From: Acinetobacter sichuanensis
Lineage (GTDB): Bacteria; Pseudomonadota; Gammaproteobacteria; Pseudomonadales; Moraxellaceae
Reading direction: 5' to 3'
NCBI RefSeq assembly: GCF_003024515.2
Contig: NZ_PYIX02000005.1
Span: 62,001 to 126,000 of the forward strand
Length of the DNA stretch: 64,000 nt
Shown here: positions 45,908 through 54,484 of the stretch, piece by piece
Numbering within the stretch: position 1 is the first letter of the stretch
Layout: every line of letters starts with the position of its first letter
The notes under the pieces: generated by a model
The model's input: only the letters and a program-made list of their open reading frames with translations
Databases searched by the model: none
Told to the model about the DNA's origin: nothing
Program-made: the position numbers and the translations under genes

Positions 45908-46246
45908 TTATGAAAATGCTAATTGATTATATGCTTTTTTAAGTTCTTCCTTCGCAAAAGGGTGACCTTGGTGTGCTGCTTGTTCAAGCCATTTTTCGGC
46001 ATGAATATAACTGCGATCTAAACCGAACTGACCATTCAGATAGTTCAATCCCATTTGATATTGGGCTTCTTGATCACCACGTAAAGCCGCACGTAGGTAT
46101 CCCCACATGATGTTACGAGTATTTTGTTCATCTGCTAAAGCAGCGTGTAATGGGTGCTTAATTGAGACCTCATCTTTCATATTGGTTGGAGCAATTGAAT
46201 GTGATGAATTATTTCCCAAAAAGCGTTTTAAAATATGTACTAACAT
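45908..46246 (-). CDS. Sel1-repeat protein, 112 aa
   Basis: One clear Sel1 repeat pair (IMWGYLRAALRGDQEAQYQM, then AEKWLEQAAHQGHPFAKEEL) after a polar N-terminus. The start has a strong AAGGAGG site six bases upstream. It is paralogous to the gene at 45311, same strand, 198 bp apart. Function unknown; small Sel1 proteins without signal peptide are probably cytoplasmic adaptors. Confidence 0.82.
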   Translation of the reverse strand: MLVHILKRFLGNNSSHSIAPTNMKDEVSIKHPLHAALADEQNTRNIMWGYLRAALRGDQEAQYQMGLNYLNGQFGLDRSYIHAEKWLEQAAHQGHPFAKEELKKAYNQLAFS

Positions 46247-46770
46247 ATAAACCTCCTTGCTAATCCATTAACAAAGCTATGAAATATCAAACTAGAAATT
46301 TAGTTTGTATATGTCTAATGTATCTATTTTTTTATGTTTTTCAAATAATAAATTGTAATTTGTCAATATATAAATGTATGAGTTTTTATATAAAAGGATA
46401 AAAGGTATGTAAATTGATTGAATATTCAATCAATTAAAGTGCATTATATAAAGCAGTGAGACTTAAAAATGGTATTTAATCAGTTTATTTAAATAGAAAA
46501 AATTGTAAAATAAATCATAAAAAATATGATTTTAAATATTATATCTTATTATTTTGTAATATTTTTTTATTTAAATTCAACTTAAGGTTAAATTTTTATT
46601 TAAAAAATCAGTGACTTATATTTCATTTATCCAGAAAAACGTGAATAAGAACATGAATGAAAAAGGTTGAAATTTAATCATTGGAAATGGTTTATTTTAA
46701 ATATTGAAGCGCTACAATCAAAGTGGTTTAAAAAAGATCTATCTATATGAATTTTAGTTGAGGAAGATCA
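46247..46770. other. 524-bp AT-rich gap, no gene
   Basis: This is one of the most AT-rich stretches in the window, full of A and T runs, between the divergent Sel1 gene and the CDF exporter gene. I see no ORF, RNA or metal-responsive operator that I can name. Confidence 0.6.
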
Positions 46771-47718
46771 ATGGCTGAGCATCATGGGCATGATCATAGT
46801 CATGCAGTCGTTACCGAAGAAAATGCAAAAAAACTGACTTTTGCACTCATACTCACCACCACTTTTTTAATTATTGAAGTGATTGCTGGATTTATAACGC
46901 AAAGTTTAGCGTTATTGTCTGATGCAGCACATATGTTTACTGATGCAGCAGCACTGGCGATTGCTTTGGTGGCGATTAAAGTGGGTAAGTTACCTGCGGA
47001 TGATAAGCGAACTTTTGGTTACCAGCGTTTTGAAATTTTAGCTGCTTTATTTAATGCATCTATGTTGTTTATGGTTGCAATTTATATCCTTTATGAGGCT
47101 TTTCAACGTTTTAGCAATCCTCCTGAAATTCAAAGCTTAGGCATGCTTGCCGTTGCTGTTGTAGGATTAATCATCAATTTAATTTCTATGAAAATACTCA
47201 TGTCGAGTGCTAAAGACAGCTTAAATGTCAAAGGTGCTTATTTGGAAGTTCTGAGTGATGCTTTGGGTTCGGTGGGTGTGATTATCGCAGCGATCTTGAT
47301 TTATTTCACTGGATGGGTATGGCTAGATACCATTATTGCAGTATTGATTGGTTTTTGGGTTTTACCTCGAGCATGGGTGTTGTTAAAGCAAAGTATCAAT
47401 ATTTTGTTAGAAGGTGTACCTGAAGAAATTGATATTGAAAAATTGCGACAAGATCTATTGGCTTTAAAAGGGGTTGAGAATATTCACCAACTGAAAGTCT
47501 GGGCGATTACATCAAAAAATGTCCATTTAACGGTTCACCTTTTTGCACCAAAAGCAGATCGTAACTTACTTTATCAGGAAGCTTTAGAATTACTTAGTCA
47601 TGAGCATGGTATTACTGAAATGACTTTGCAAATCGAAGATGATGCTTGTGCTGTGCATTCACATCAGCCTGATATAGCGCATGATCAAAAAGATTCTGGA
47701 CACTCACATCCACATTAA
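46771..47718 (+). CDS. czcD: cation diffusion facilitator (CzcD/ZitB-like zinc/cobalt/cadmium exporter), 315 aa
   Basis: It exports divalent metals in exchange for protons. Six helices are visible. Metal-site motifs are SDAAHMFTDA in helix 2 and LSDALGSVGV in helix 5. The N-terminus (EHHGHDHSH) and C-terminus (HSHQPD ... HSHPH) are His-rich and probably bind metal. A cytoplasmic C-terminal domain of about 85 residues follows helix 6. The start has GAGGAAGATCA. The exact metal is not readable; czcD is the usual name in this group. Confidence 0.92.
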   Translation: MAEHHGHDHSHAVVTEENAKKLTFALILTTTFLIIEVIAGFITQSLALLSDAAHMFTDAAALAIALVAIKVGKLPADDKRTFGYQRFEILAALFNASMLFMVAIYILYEAFQRFSNPPEIQSLGMLAVAVVGLIINLISMKILMSSAKDSLNVKGAYLEVLSDALGSVGVIIAAILIYFTGWVWLDTIIAVLIGFWVLPRAWVLLKQSINILLEGVPEEIDIEKLRQDLLALKGVENIHQLKVWAITSKNVHLTVHLFAPKADRNLLYQEALELLSHEHGITEMTLQIEDDACAVHSHQPDIAHDQKDSGHSHPH

Positions 47719-47745
47719 GTTGATGTGAGTCTTTATTTTTATAGA

Positions 47746-48087
47746 TTAAATATGCCAATCGTGCTGGCATTCACGACATTTCCAGTGTTTGTTGGCACTC
47801 ATAAATGATTGCATGGAGATTTTAAAATCGGGCAGATCACGCCAGAAAAAAATCCCTGCAACAACACAAAGTAAAAAAACGACCACAGTTGCAATTTGTA
47901 GGGTTTGACCTGCGCCATCGCCAAATAACCATAATGCAATACTGATAATGACCAAGAGTAATAAAACAAAAATTGCTGGAATTAAGACAACAAGGCTTTT
48001 AGGTACAACAGGGCGTACTGCTGGGGTTTGTGCATCAGCAACAGGTAAAATTTTAGGGCTTTGACATTTTGGGCAACGATACTGCAT
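47746..48087 (-). CDS. small membrane protein with split zinc-ribbon ends, 113 aa
   Basis: A CxxC pair lies at each end (RCPKCQSP at the start, WKCRECQHDW at the end), with two hydrophobic helices between them (LVVLIPAIFVLLLLVIISIA and TLQIATVVVFLLCVVAGIFF). The two ends lie on the same side of the membrane, so they could form one four-Cys zinc site. I know no named family. It is convergent with the metal exporter gene (27 bp), which is suggestive but not proof of a metal role. Confidence 0.75.
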   Translation of the reverse strand: MQYRCPKCQSPKILPVADAQTPAVRPVVPKSLVVLIPAIFVLLLLVIISIALWLFGDGAGQTLQIATVVVFLLCVVAGIFFWRDLPDFKISMQSFMSANKHWKCRECQHDWHI

Positions 48088-48157
48088 TACAACTCCACAA
48101 ATATTTTATTATTTTGATTTTAGCGGATTGTCATCAAAATCAAAAATTTTTGGCAAT

Positions 48158-48190
48158 AAAAAAGCCACTGAATATGTCAGTGGCTTTTTT
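48158..48190 (-). terminator. tRNA-Glu terminator
   Basis: Stem AAAGCCACTGA / TCAGTGGCTTT, 5-base loop; T-run on the minus strand. Confidence 0.9.
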
Positions 48191-48195
48191 GAATT

Positions 48196-48271
48196 TGGCG
48201 TTCCTACGGGGATTCGAACCCCGGTTACCGCCGTGAAAGGGCGATGTCCTAGGCCTCTAGACGATAGGAAC
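48196..48271 (-). tRNA. tRNA-Glu (anticodon UUC)
   Basis: 76 nt with encoded CCA. The acceptor GTTCCTA / TAGGAAC is perfect, the anticodon loop is CTTTCAC, and the T arm is CCGGGGTTCGAATCCCCG. It lies on the same strand as gltX, 90 bp after it. Confidence 0.96.
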
Positions 48272-48361
48272 TTGTGAGGCAACAGGATAAGTTTTTCAAC
48301 CGTCTCTCTGTATGGGCGCTATATTAGGGATATAATGCCCATGCGTCAACTAAAAAATAAC

Positions 48362-49870
48362 TTATGCTTCATCAACTGCATCATTTTTCGGCAATTTTAA
48401 GCTTTCATTGAGTTTTTCCCACACTTTTGCTTCTTTTTTGCTCGGACCACCAACAATTTCTAAAGCATGGCGTAAACGAGCAAAGGTAAGATCAGGACCT
48501 ATAGTTACCATAGATTGCATTACTGGGGTTGATGAAGTTGAACCTGCAATGGCAATAAAGAATGTTGGCATAAAGTCACGTAGTTTAATTTCCATTTGGT
48601 TTGCCAAGTCCATTAAGGTTTGGCTCACCGTGTCATTATTCCATGTGAACATACTTTCTAAACGCCAAATTGCAAATTGTAAGCTTTGACGAACTTGTTC
48701 TTCAGAGAGTTTTTTACTTGCAAACTGTTCTTTGCTAATCGTTGGAAATTGGTTGAAATAGAAACCTGCCCAATTGACTGCTTCAGAAAGTAAATTAATA
48801 CGAGGCTGAATTGCAGCAGCAATATCTTCTAAAGTTTGACGGTCAGATTTCCATGCCAATAAGGTATCTAAAAGCTCAGCAGGACTTAAGCCTTTGATCC
48901 ATTGACCATTCAACCAATTGAGTTTTTCAACATCAAAAATTGGACCACCAAGCGACACACGTTGAATATCAAAATGCTCAATCATTTCAGCTAAAGTAAA
49001 TTTTTCACGCTCATCTGGCATTGACCAGCCCATACGTCCTAAATAATTCAGCAAGGCTTCTGGTAATACACCAATATTTTTATAGTAGTTGATAGAGGTT
49101 GGATTTTTACGTTTAGAAAGTTTAGATTTATCTGGATTACGCAATAAAGGCATATGGCACAGTACTGGCATTTCCCAACCAAAATATTGGTAAAGTAATT
49201 GATGTTTTGGTGCGGATGGAATCCATTCTTCACCACGAATAACATGTGTGATTTCCATTAAGTGGTCATCAACTACGTTCGCAAGATGGTAAGTTGGTAA
49301 GCCATCTGTTTTAAGTAGAATTTGCATATCCACTTGTGCCCATGGAATTTCTACTTCACCACGTAGTAAGTCACTAAATTTGCAAATTCCTTCAGTTGGA
49401 ATTTTCATACGAATAACGTGTGCTTCACCTGCCGCTAAACGACGCTGAACTTCTTCTTCTGATAATAATAAGCCACGACCATCGTAACGAGGCATTTCAC
49501 CACGTGCTTGTTGTTCTGCACGCATTTGGTCTAGTTCTTCAGTCGTTGCAAAACAGTAAAAAGCATGACCTTTTTCAACTAAATCAAGTGCATATTGCTT
49601 ATAGATTCCCATGCGTTCAGATTGGCGATAAGGTGCATGTGGTCCACCAATATCTGGACCTTCTGACCAGTTAAGACCTAACCAACGTAAAGAATCCAAA
49701 ATCATTTTTTCTGATTCAGGTGTTGAACGTAGCTGGTCAGTATCTTCAATACGTAGAATAAATTCACCGCCATGTTGCTTTGCAAAACAAAGGTTAAACA
49801 AGGCGATATATGCTGTTCCTACATGAGGGAAGCCTGTTGGAGAAGGTGCAATACGAGTACGGATGGTCAT
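48362..49870 (-). CDS. gltX: glutamyl-tRNA synthetase GltX, 502 aa
   Basis: It charges tRNA-Glu with glutamate. The class I signatures are [13 protein letters not shown] (HIGH-type, about 9-21) and [10 protein letters not shown] (KMSKS-type, about 250). The anticodon-binding C-terminal helical domain is complete. The frame opens with TTG; the ATG at 49870 ([13 protein letters not shown]) is standard. The tRNA-Glu gene follows on the same strand, so enzyme and substrate tRNA are neighbours. Confidence 0.97.
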   Translation of the reverse strand: MTIRTRIAPSPTGFPHVGTAYIALFNLCFAKQHGGEFILRIEDTDQLRSTPESEKMILDSLRWLGLNWSEGPDIGGPHAPYRQSERMGIYKQYALDLVEKGHAFYCFATTEELDQMRAEQQARGEMPRYDGRGLLLSEEEVQRRLAAGEAHVIRMKIPTEGICKFSDLLRGEVEIPWAQVDMQILLKTDGLPTYHLANVVDDHLMEITHVIRGEEWIPSAPKHQLLYQYFGWEMPVLCHMPLLRNPDKSKLSKRKNPTSINYYKNIGVLPEALLNYLGRMGWSMPDEREKFTLAEMIEHFDIQRVSLGGPIFDVEKLNWLNGQWIKGLSPAELLDTLLAWKSDRQTLEDIAAAIQPRINLLSEAVNWAGFYFNQFPTISKEQFASKKLSEEQVRQSLQFAIWRLESMFTWNNDTVSQTLMDLANQMEIKLRDFMPTFFIAIAGSTSSTPVMQSMVTIGPDLTFARLRHALEIVGGPSKKEAKVWEKLNESLKLPKNDAVDEA

Positions 49871-50009
49871 AATCAACTATTATTCAGAATGTAAATTAGG
49901 GCTATTATAACGAAAAAGCCCAATCGCTTAAGGGTTAATTCACCAATAAACAATCGGGCATATTCATTCTTTGGGGGAGAATAACTTAGAACACTAAAAT
50001 ATATTTAAA

Positions 50010-50318
50010 TTAAGAGTTATGTGGCTGGAAAATTGCTTGTACAAAACGTGAAAAGCGTTGATGTTGCTCTGCTAAAAAGTTTTGCGAAGCTGTTCCTTTT
50101 AATGATGCAAAAACTTTAAGCTCGTCTTGGGTCGAGATTAATTTATTGTCACGTTTTTGCTGACTTAATGCTTTTTCAATTGGAGATTGTTTTTCACTAA
50201 TCACTGAAGATGAATTAACAGGTGTTGGATTTGTTGAAATCGCAGCTGCTTGAGTGACTTGTACGCTTAAGCCTAAAGTAAGACCTAAAGCAAATAATTT
50301 TAAGCTATGTTGTTTCAT
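50010..50318 (-). CDS. hypothetical secreted protein, 102 aa
   Basis: A clear signal peptide (MKQHSLKLFALGLTLGLSVQ, ending VTQA near residue 24) is followed by a polar Ser/Gln/Lys-rich mature part of about 78 residues without Cys. Two ATGs lie two codons apart; the GGGGGA tract fits the second (50318) better. The family is not recognised. It is divergent from the first sulfate-binding-protein gene across 374 bp. Confidence 0.7.
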   Translation of the reverse strand: MKQHSLKLFALGLTLGLSVQVTQAAAISTNPTPVNSSSVISEKQSPIEKALSQQKRDNKLISTQDELKVFASLKGTASQNFLAEQHQRFSRFVQAIFQPHNS

Positions 50319-50692
50319 TGTCATATCCCCCCACCAAGGACATTATTCTTCATTAAGATTTTTCTATCACGCTGCTATTTTAACCATAAATAGTCACAAT
50401 ATGTACAATAGCGTCACATATTATTACAAAAATGACATTATTGGGCAGTTTGAATCAAAATTTGCTGTTCAATTGTAAGAGCGCACTATTATTAGCAAAC
50501 AAATGTGTATTTATTGTGAAGGAATATACATTTTAGCTGCAACTTTTCAAAGTTCTATTTTGTATAAATAAGTCTGTATAAATGATATCTAAATAATAGA
50601 TATAAATCTTATTTATTGATATAAGTTTATGATTGTAAGGTGAAAAAATAAATAATAAAGTGCTAAAAATTAAATTTAAAATGTGAATTGAA
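50319..50692. other. gap upstream of the sulfate-binding protein genes
   Basis: AT-rich, no gene. It should hold the promoter and, in a sulfur-regulated gene, a CysB site, but I cannot point to one. Confidence 0.5.
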
Positions 50693-51691
50693 ATGAAAAA
50701 AATTATACTTGTAAGTTTGTTGAGTTTTGTTGGGCTAAATAGTGTCAGTGTATATGCTACAAAAGATTTCTTAAATGTTTCTTATGATCCTACACGTGAA
50801 TTTTATCAAGAATATAATAAAAGTTTTGGGCAGTTTTGGAAGTCTAAAACAGGGCAGGATATTGAATTTAAACAATCACATGGTGGCTCTGGTAAACAAG
50901 CACGTTCTGTGATTGATGGCTTACAAGCTGATGTAGTGACTTTGGCTTTAGCAAATGATATTGATGAAATAGTGAAAGCAGGATTAATTGAAAAAGATTG
51001 GCAAAAGGAGTTTCCAAATAATTCTGCACCTTATACATCCACAGTGGTTTTTTTAGTGCGTAAAGGTAATCCTAAAAATATTAAAGACTGGAATGATTTA
51101 ACCAAACCTGGTGTGGAAATTATTACACCAAATCCTAAAACAGGTGGAGCACCACGTTGGATTTATTTATCAGCTTGGGGTTATGCGCTGAAGCAACCAG
51201 GTGGTAATGATGCAAAAGCACGAGAATTAGTGAAAAACTTATATAAAAATGTCAAAGTTTTAGATTCGGGTGCACGTGGCTCTCTAACAACATTTGCTGA
51301 ACGTGGCATAGGTGATGTTTTATTATCTTGGGAGAATGAAGCAATTTTGGCGACTTCAGGACCAGATAAGGATAAATATCAAATTATTTATCCATCTATT
51401 TCAATTTTGGCAGAACCTTCTGTGGCAATTGTTGATAAAAATGTTGATAAAGATGGCAATCGTAATTTAGCCAAAGGTTATTTAAACTATTTGTATTCAC
51501 CACAAGGGCAAGAATTGGCGGCGAAATATCATTTCCGTCCTCGTAATGCTCAAGTTGCTGCAAAATATGCAGCGAAATTTCCAAAAATTAAATTATTTAC
51601 AATCAATGATGTATTTGGAGGATGGGCGAAAGCGCAGCAAACTCATTTTGTGAATGGTGCGATTTACGATCAAATTTCATCTGAAAAGTAA
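50693..51691 (+). CDS. periplasmic sulfate-binding protein, copy 1, 332 aa
   Basis: A solute-binding protein of a sulfate/thiosulfate ABC importer (Sbp/CysP family). After a signal peptide ending VYA (about residue 22) come the family stretches [36 protein letters not shown] (anion site) and [15 protein letters not shown]. The end [12 protein letters not shown] is also typical. It is paralogous to the next gene. No permease or ATPase genes are in the window, so the importer core lies elsewhere. Confidence 0.92.
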   Translation: MKKIILVSLLSFVGLNSVSVYATKDFLNVSYDPTREFYQEYNKSFGQFWKSKTGQDIEFKQSHGGSGKQARSVIDGLQADVVTLALANDIDEIVKAGLIEKDWQKEFPNNSAPYTSTVVFLVRKGNPKNIKDWNDLTKPGVEIITPNPKTGGAPRWIYLSAWGYALKQPGGNDAKARELVKNLYKNVKVLDSGARGSLTTFAERGIGDVLLSWENEAILATSGPDKDKYQIIYPSISILAEPSVAIVDKNVDKDGNRNLAKGYLNYLYSPQGQELAAKYHFRPRNAQVAAKYAAKFPKIKLFTINDVFGGWAKAQQTHFVNGAIYDQISSEK

Positions 51692-51717
51692 ATAAAAACT
51701 TTAAATCGAGACTGGCA

Positions 51718-51745
51718 AAACAGAATATTTCTATATTCTGTTTTT
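51718..51745 (+). terminator. terminator between the two sulfate-binding protein genes
   Basis: Stem AAACAGAATAT / ATATTCTGTTT with TTCT loop, then TT. It separates the paralogues into two units. Confidence 0.75.
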
Positions 51746-51932
51746 GTATAAGTAAAGCTGAAAAACCTATAATGTGGATATATAATAATTTTAATTGGAT
51801 TTTTATAAATAAAACAAACAATTAACACTTTAGTAATCTATAAAGTGAATTTGCTTTTTAAATTATTAAATTGCGGTTTATCTCTTGATTTCATATATTT
51901 ATCATAATTCAAGATTTTAATGCTGAAACGTC

Positions 51933-52949
51933 ATGAAAGCTCAAATTAAGACATGGCTGCAAGTTGCATTACTTGCAACAGGTGTTGCTGTTACTTCAAA
52001 TGCAACCCAAGCAGCCGATCGTCAATTTTTAAATGTATCTTATGATGCAACACGTGAATTTTACGATGAATTTAATAAGTCTTTTGGTGCATATTGGCTT
52101 AAAAGAACAGGTAAAACTGTTGATTTTAAACAGTCGCATGGTGGTTCAGGTAAGCAAGCACGTGCAGTTGTCGATGGTCTCAATGGTGATGTTGTCACTT
52201 TAGCCTTAGCAAATGATATTAATGAAATTGTAAAATCAGGTCAGATTAATGCGGGTTGGGAAAAAGAGTTTCCTTATAACTCAGCACCTTATACTTCAAC
52301 GATCGTTTTTATGGTGCGTAAAGGCAACCCTAAAAATATTAAAGATTGGACTGACTTAACAAAATCAGGTGTGCAAATCATTACTCCAAATCCAAAAACA
52401 GGTGGCTTACCACGTTGGATTTATTTATCTGCATGGGGATATGCTTTAAAACAACCAGCTGGTAATGATACGACTGCTCGTGATTTTGTTTCTAAAATGT
52501 ACCATAACGTAAAGGTGATGGATCCTGCGGCACGTGCATCTATGACAACTTTTGCTGAGCGTGGCATAGGTGATGTATTACTGACTTGGGAAAATGAAGC
52601 CATGATCAGTAAAAAAACCTTGGGTGATAAGTTTGATATTGTGTATCCATCTATGTCAATTTTAACTGAGCCATCAGTTGCAATTGTGGATAAAACAGTC
52701 GCAAAAAATGGAAATAAATGGTTAGCAACAGGTTATATCAACTATTTATATTCGCCAATTGGTCAGGAAATGGCGGCAAAACATTTTTATCGCCCACGTA
52801 ATGAAAAAGTTTTAGCAAAATACGCAAAACAATTTCCTGCATTAAAAACATTTACCATTGATGAAGTCTTTGGTGGATGGGCAAAAGCACAACAGACACA
52901 TTTTGTAAATGGTGGTGTGTTTGATCAGATTTATAATGCAAAACGTTAA
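51933..52949 (+). CDS. periplasmic sulfate-binding protein, copy 2, 338 aa
   Basis: Same family and layout as copy 1: signal peptide ending QAA near residue 28, then [51 protein letters not shown] and [12 protein letters not shown]. Differences are spread along the length, so the duplication is old. A 241-bp gap with its own terminator before it and another after it suggests separate regulation. Which copy takes sulfate and which thiosulfate cannot be told. Confidence 0.92.
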   Translation: MKAQIKTWLQVALLATGVAVTSNATQAADRQFLNVSYDATREFYDEFNKSFGAYWLKRTGKTVDFKQSHGGSGKQARAVVDGLNGDVVTLALANDINEIVKSGQINAGWEKEFPYNSAPYTSTIVFMVRKGNPKNIKDWTDLTKSGVQIITPNPKTGGLPRWIYLSAWGYALKQPAGNDTTARDFVSKMYHNVKVMDPAARASMTTFAERGIGDVLLTWENEAMISKKTLGDKFDIVYPSMSILTEPSVAIVDKTVAKNGNKWLATGYINYLYSPIGQEMAAKHFYRPRNEKVLAKYAKQFPALKTFTIDEVFGGWAKAQQTHFVNGGVFDQIYNAKR

Positions 52950-52963
52950 TTTTTAGGCGTTTT

Positions 52964-52988
52964 AAACCTCCATACGTGGAGGTTTTTT
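52964..52988 (+). terminator. terminator after sulfate-binding protein copy 2
   Basis: Stem AAACCTCCA / TGGAGGTTT with loop TACG, then TTT. Confidence 0.9.
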
Positions 52989-53218
52989 ATTTGATAAATT
53001 GAGTAGAAGAAATAGTGAAAAACAGATAGGCATAGAAGGGTAATCAGCGTGTTAAATTGCATCATTAAGCTGAAATACAGTGAAGCCTAGCTAAAAAATC
53101 ACTTTAAAACGGTTTTCTCTATAAAAAGTAATATTTCCCTACAAAAAGTCGTTTGGAGCTTTTACAAAACAAGGTAATAATGTGCAGTTACTTTTTTGAT
53201 TGAATTGAAAGCATAGTT

Positions 53219-54145
53219 ATGTCCCATATTTCTGTATTACTCCATGAAACAGTTGATGCTTTACTCGCAAATCGTAATACGGGGATCTATGTAGATGGGA
53301 CATTTGGACGAGGTGGACACACCCGTTTATTGCTCTCAAAATTAGATGAAAATGCACGTGTTTATGCCTTTGATAAAGACCCACAAGCTTTAGAAGTTGC
53401 ATATCAACTTGAAAAAGAAGATCCACGTTTTAAAATTATTCATGCCAGCTTTGCAGATTTACAACAAGAACTGAATCAACTTGATATTTATCAAGTGGAT
53501 GGTGTTATGGCAGATTTAGGGGTGTCATCGCCACAGTTAGATCAAGCAGATCGTGGCTTTAGTTTTATGAAAGATGGACCCCTAGATATGCGTATGGATA
53601 ACTCTCAAGGACAAACTGCTGCTGAATGGTTGGTTGACGTTGAGGAAGAGCATTTAGCCAATATTATTTTTCAATATGGCGAAGAACGTTATAGTCGTCG
53701 TATTGCAAGAGCAATTAAAAATGCAGGTTATATTGAAACAACAGGACAATTGGCTGAAATTGTAAAAGTTGCTCATCCAAAGTGGGAAAAAAATAAACAC
53801 GCTGCAACACGTACTTTTCAGGCGATTCGTATTGAAATCAATAAAGAATTAGAAGATGTACATTTATTCTTACCCCAAGCGGTAGATTTGTTAAAAGATC
53901 ATGCACGTTTAGCCGTGATTAGTTTTCATTCTTTAGAAGATCGAATTATTAAGCAATTTATTCAAAAAGAATCAACATTAGCAGAAGATAATGGCTGGGG
54001 TTTACCACAAAAAGTGCAAGATACACGTAGATTGAAAAAGGTTGACCGAATTCGTGCAAGTGATGCAGAGGTGAAAGAAAATCCTCGTTCACGTAGTGCT
54101 TGGCTTCGAGTTGCAGAACGCTTAGAACATAAAGGCGCAGAATGA
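53219..54145 (+). CDS. rsmH: 16S rRNA m4C1402 methyltransferase RsmH (MraW), 308 aa
   Basis: It methylates N4 of C1402 in 16S rRNA. SAM motif VDGTFGRGGHTRLLL lies near residues 26-40, VMADLGVSSPQLD in the middle, and RTFQAIRIEINKEL and ISFHSLEDRIIK in the C-terminal half. It is the first gene of the division/cell-wall cluster; no mraZ precedes it, only about 270 bp after the sulfate-binding gene. It overlaps ftsL by four bases (ATGA). Confidence 0.97.
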   Translation: MSHISVLLHETVDALLANRNTGIYVDGTFGRGGHTRLLLSKLDENARVYAFDKDPQALEVAYQLEKEDPRFKIIHASFADLQQELNQLDIYQVDGVMADLGVSSPQLDQADRGFSFMKDGPLDMRMDNSQGQTAAEWLVDVEEEHLANIIFQYGEERYSRRIARAIKNAGYIETTGQLAEIVKVAHPKWEKNKHAATRTFQAIRIEINKELEDVHLFLPQAVDLLKDHARLAVISFHSLEDRIIKQFIQKESTLAEDNGWGLPQKVQDTRRLKKVDRIRASDAEVKENPRSRSAWLRVAERLEHKGAE

Positions 54146-54474
54146 AAGAAGAAATTGTAGAAGAGCAAAGCCATCGACTTGCAGTTAAAAAAACGATTCT
54201 ATACACAATTTTAGTGATTGCTGTATTAGTGAGTGCATTTATGGTTGTACTGCAAGTATTTGCTTATCGTCATGATTTTCGTGAATTGAATGGTTATATG
54301 CGTGAAAGGGAAACGATTAATGCAGAGTGGGGACGTTTGTTGATTGAACAACAAACCTTTGGTGCAACAGCACAAATTGGTACACGTGCAGTGACTCAAC
54401 TTAGAATGTATTCTCCTGCTGCTGCGCAAACCGTCGTGATTTCATTACCGTCCGAAACTGAGCAGAAGAAATAG
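54142..54474 (+). CDS. ftsL: cell division protein FtsL, 110 aa
   Basis: A small bitopic division protein. A cytoplasmic tail of about 20 residues is followed by one helix (ILYTILVIAVLVSAFMVVLQ) and a periplasmic part with a heptad-like segment (FRELNGYMRERETINAEWGR) that pairs with FtsB. It is identified by size, topology and position between rsmH and ftsI; the sequence itself is poorly conserved in this family. Coupled to rsmH by a four-base overlap. Confidence 0.9.
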   Translation: MKEEIVEEQSHRLAVKKTILYTILVIAVLVSAFMVVLQVFAYRHDFRELNGYMRERETINAEWGRLLIEQQTFGATAQIGTRAVTQLRMYSPAAAQTVVISLPSETEQKK

Positions 54475-54484
54475 GCAAGCTGTT

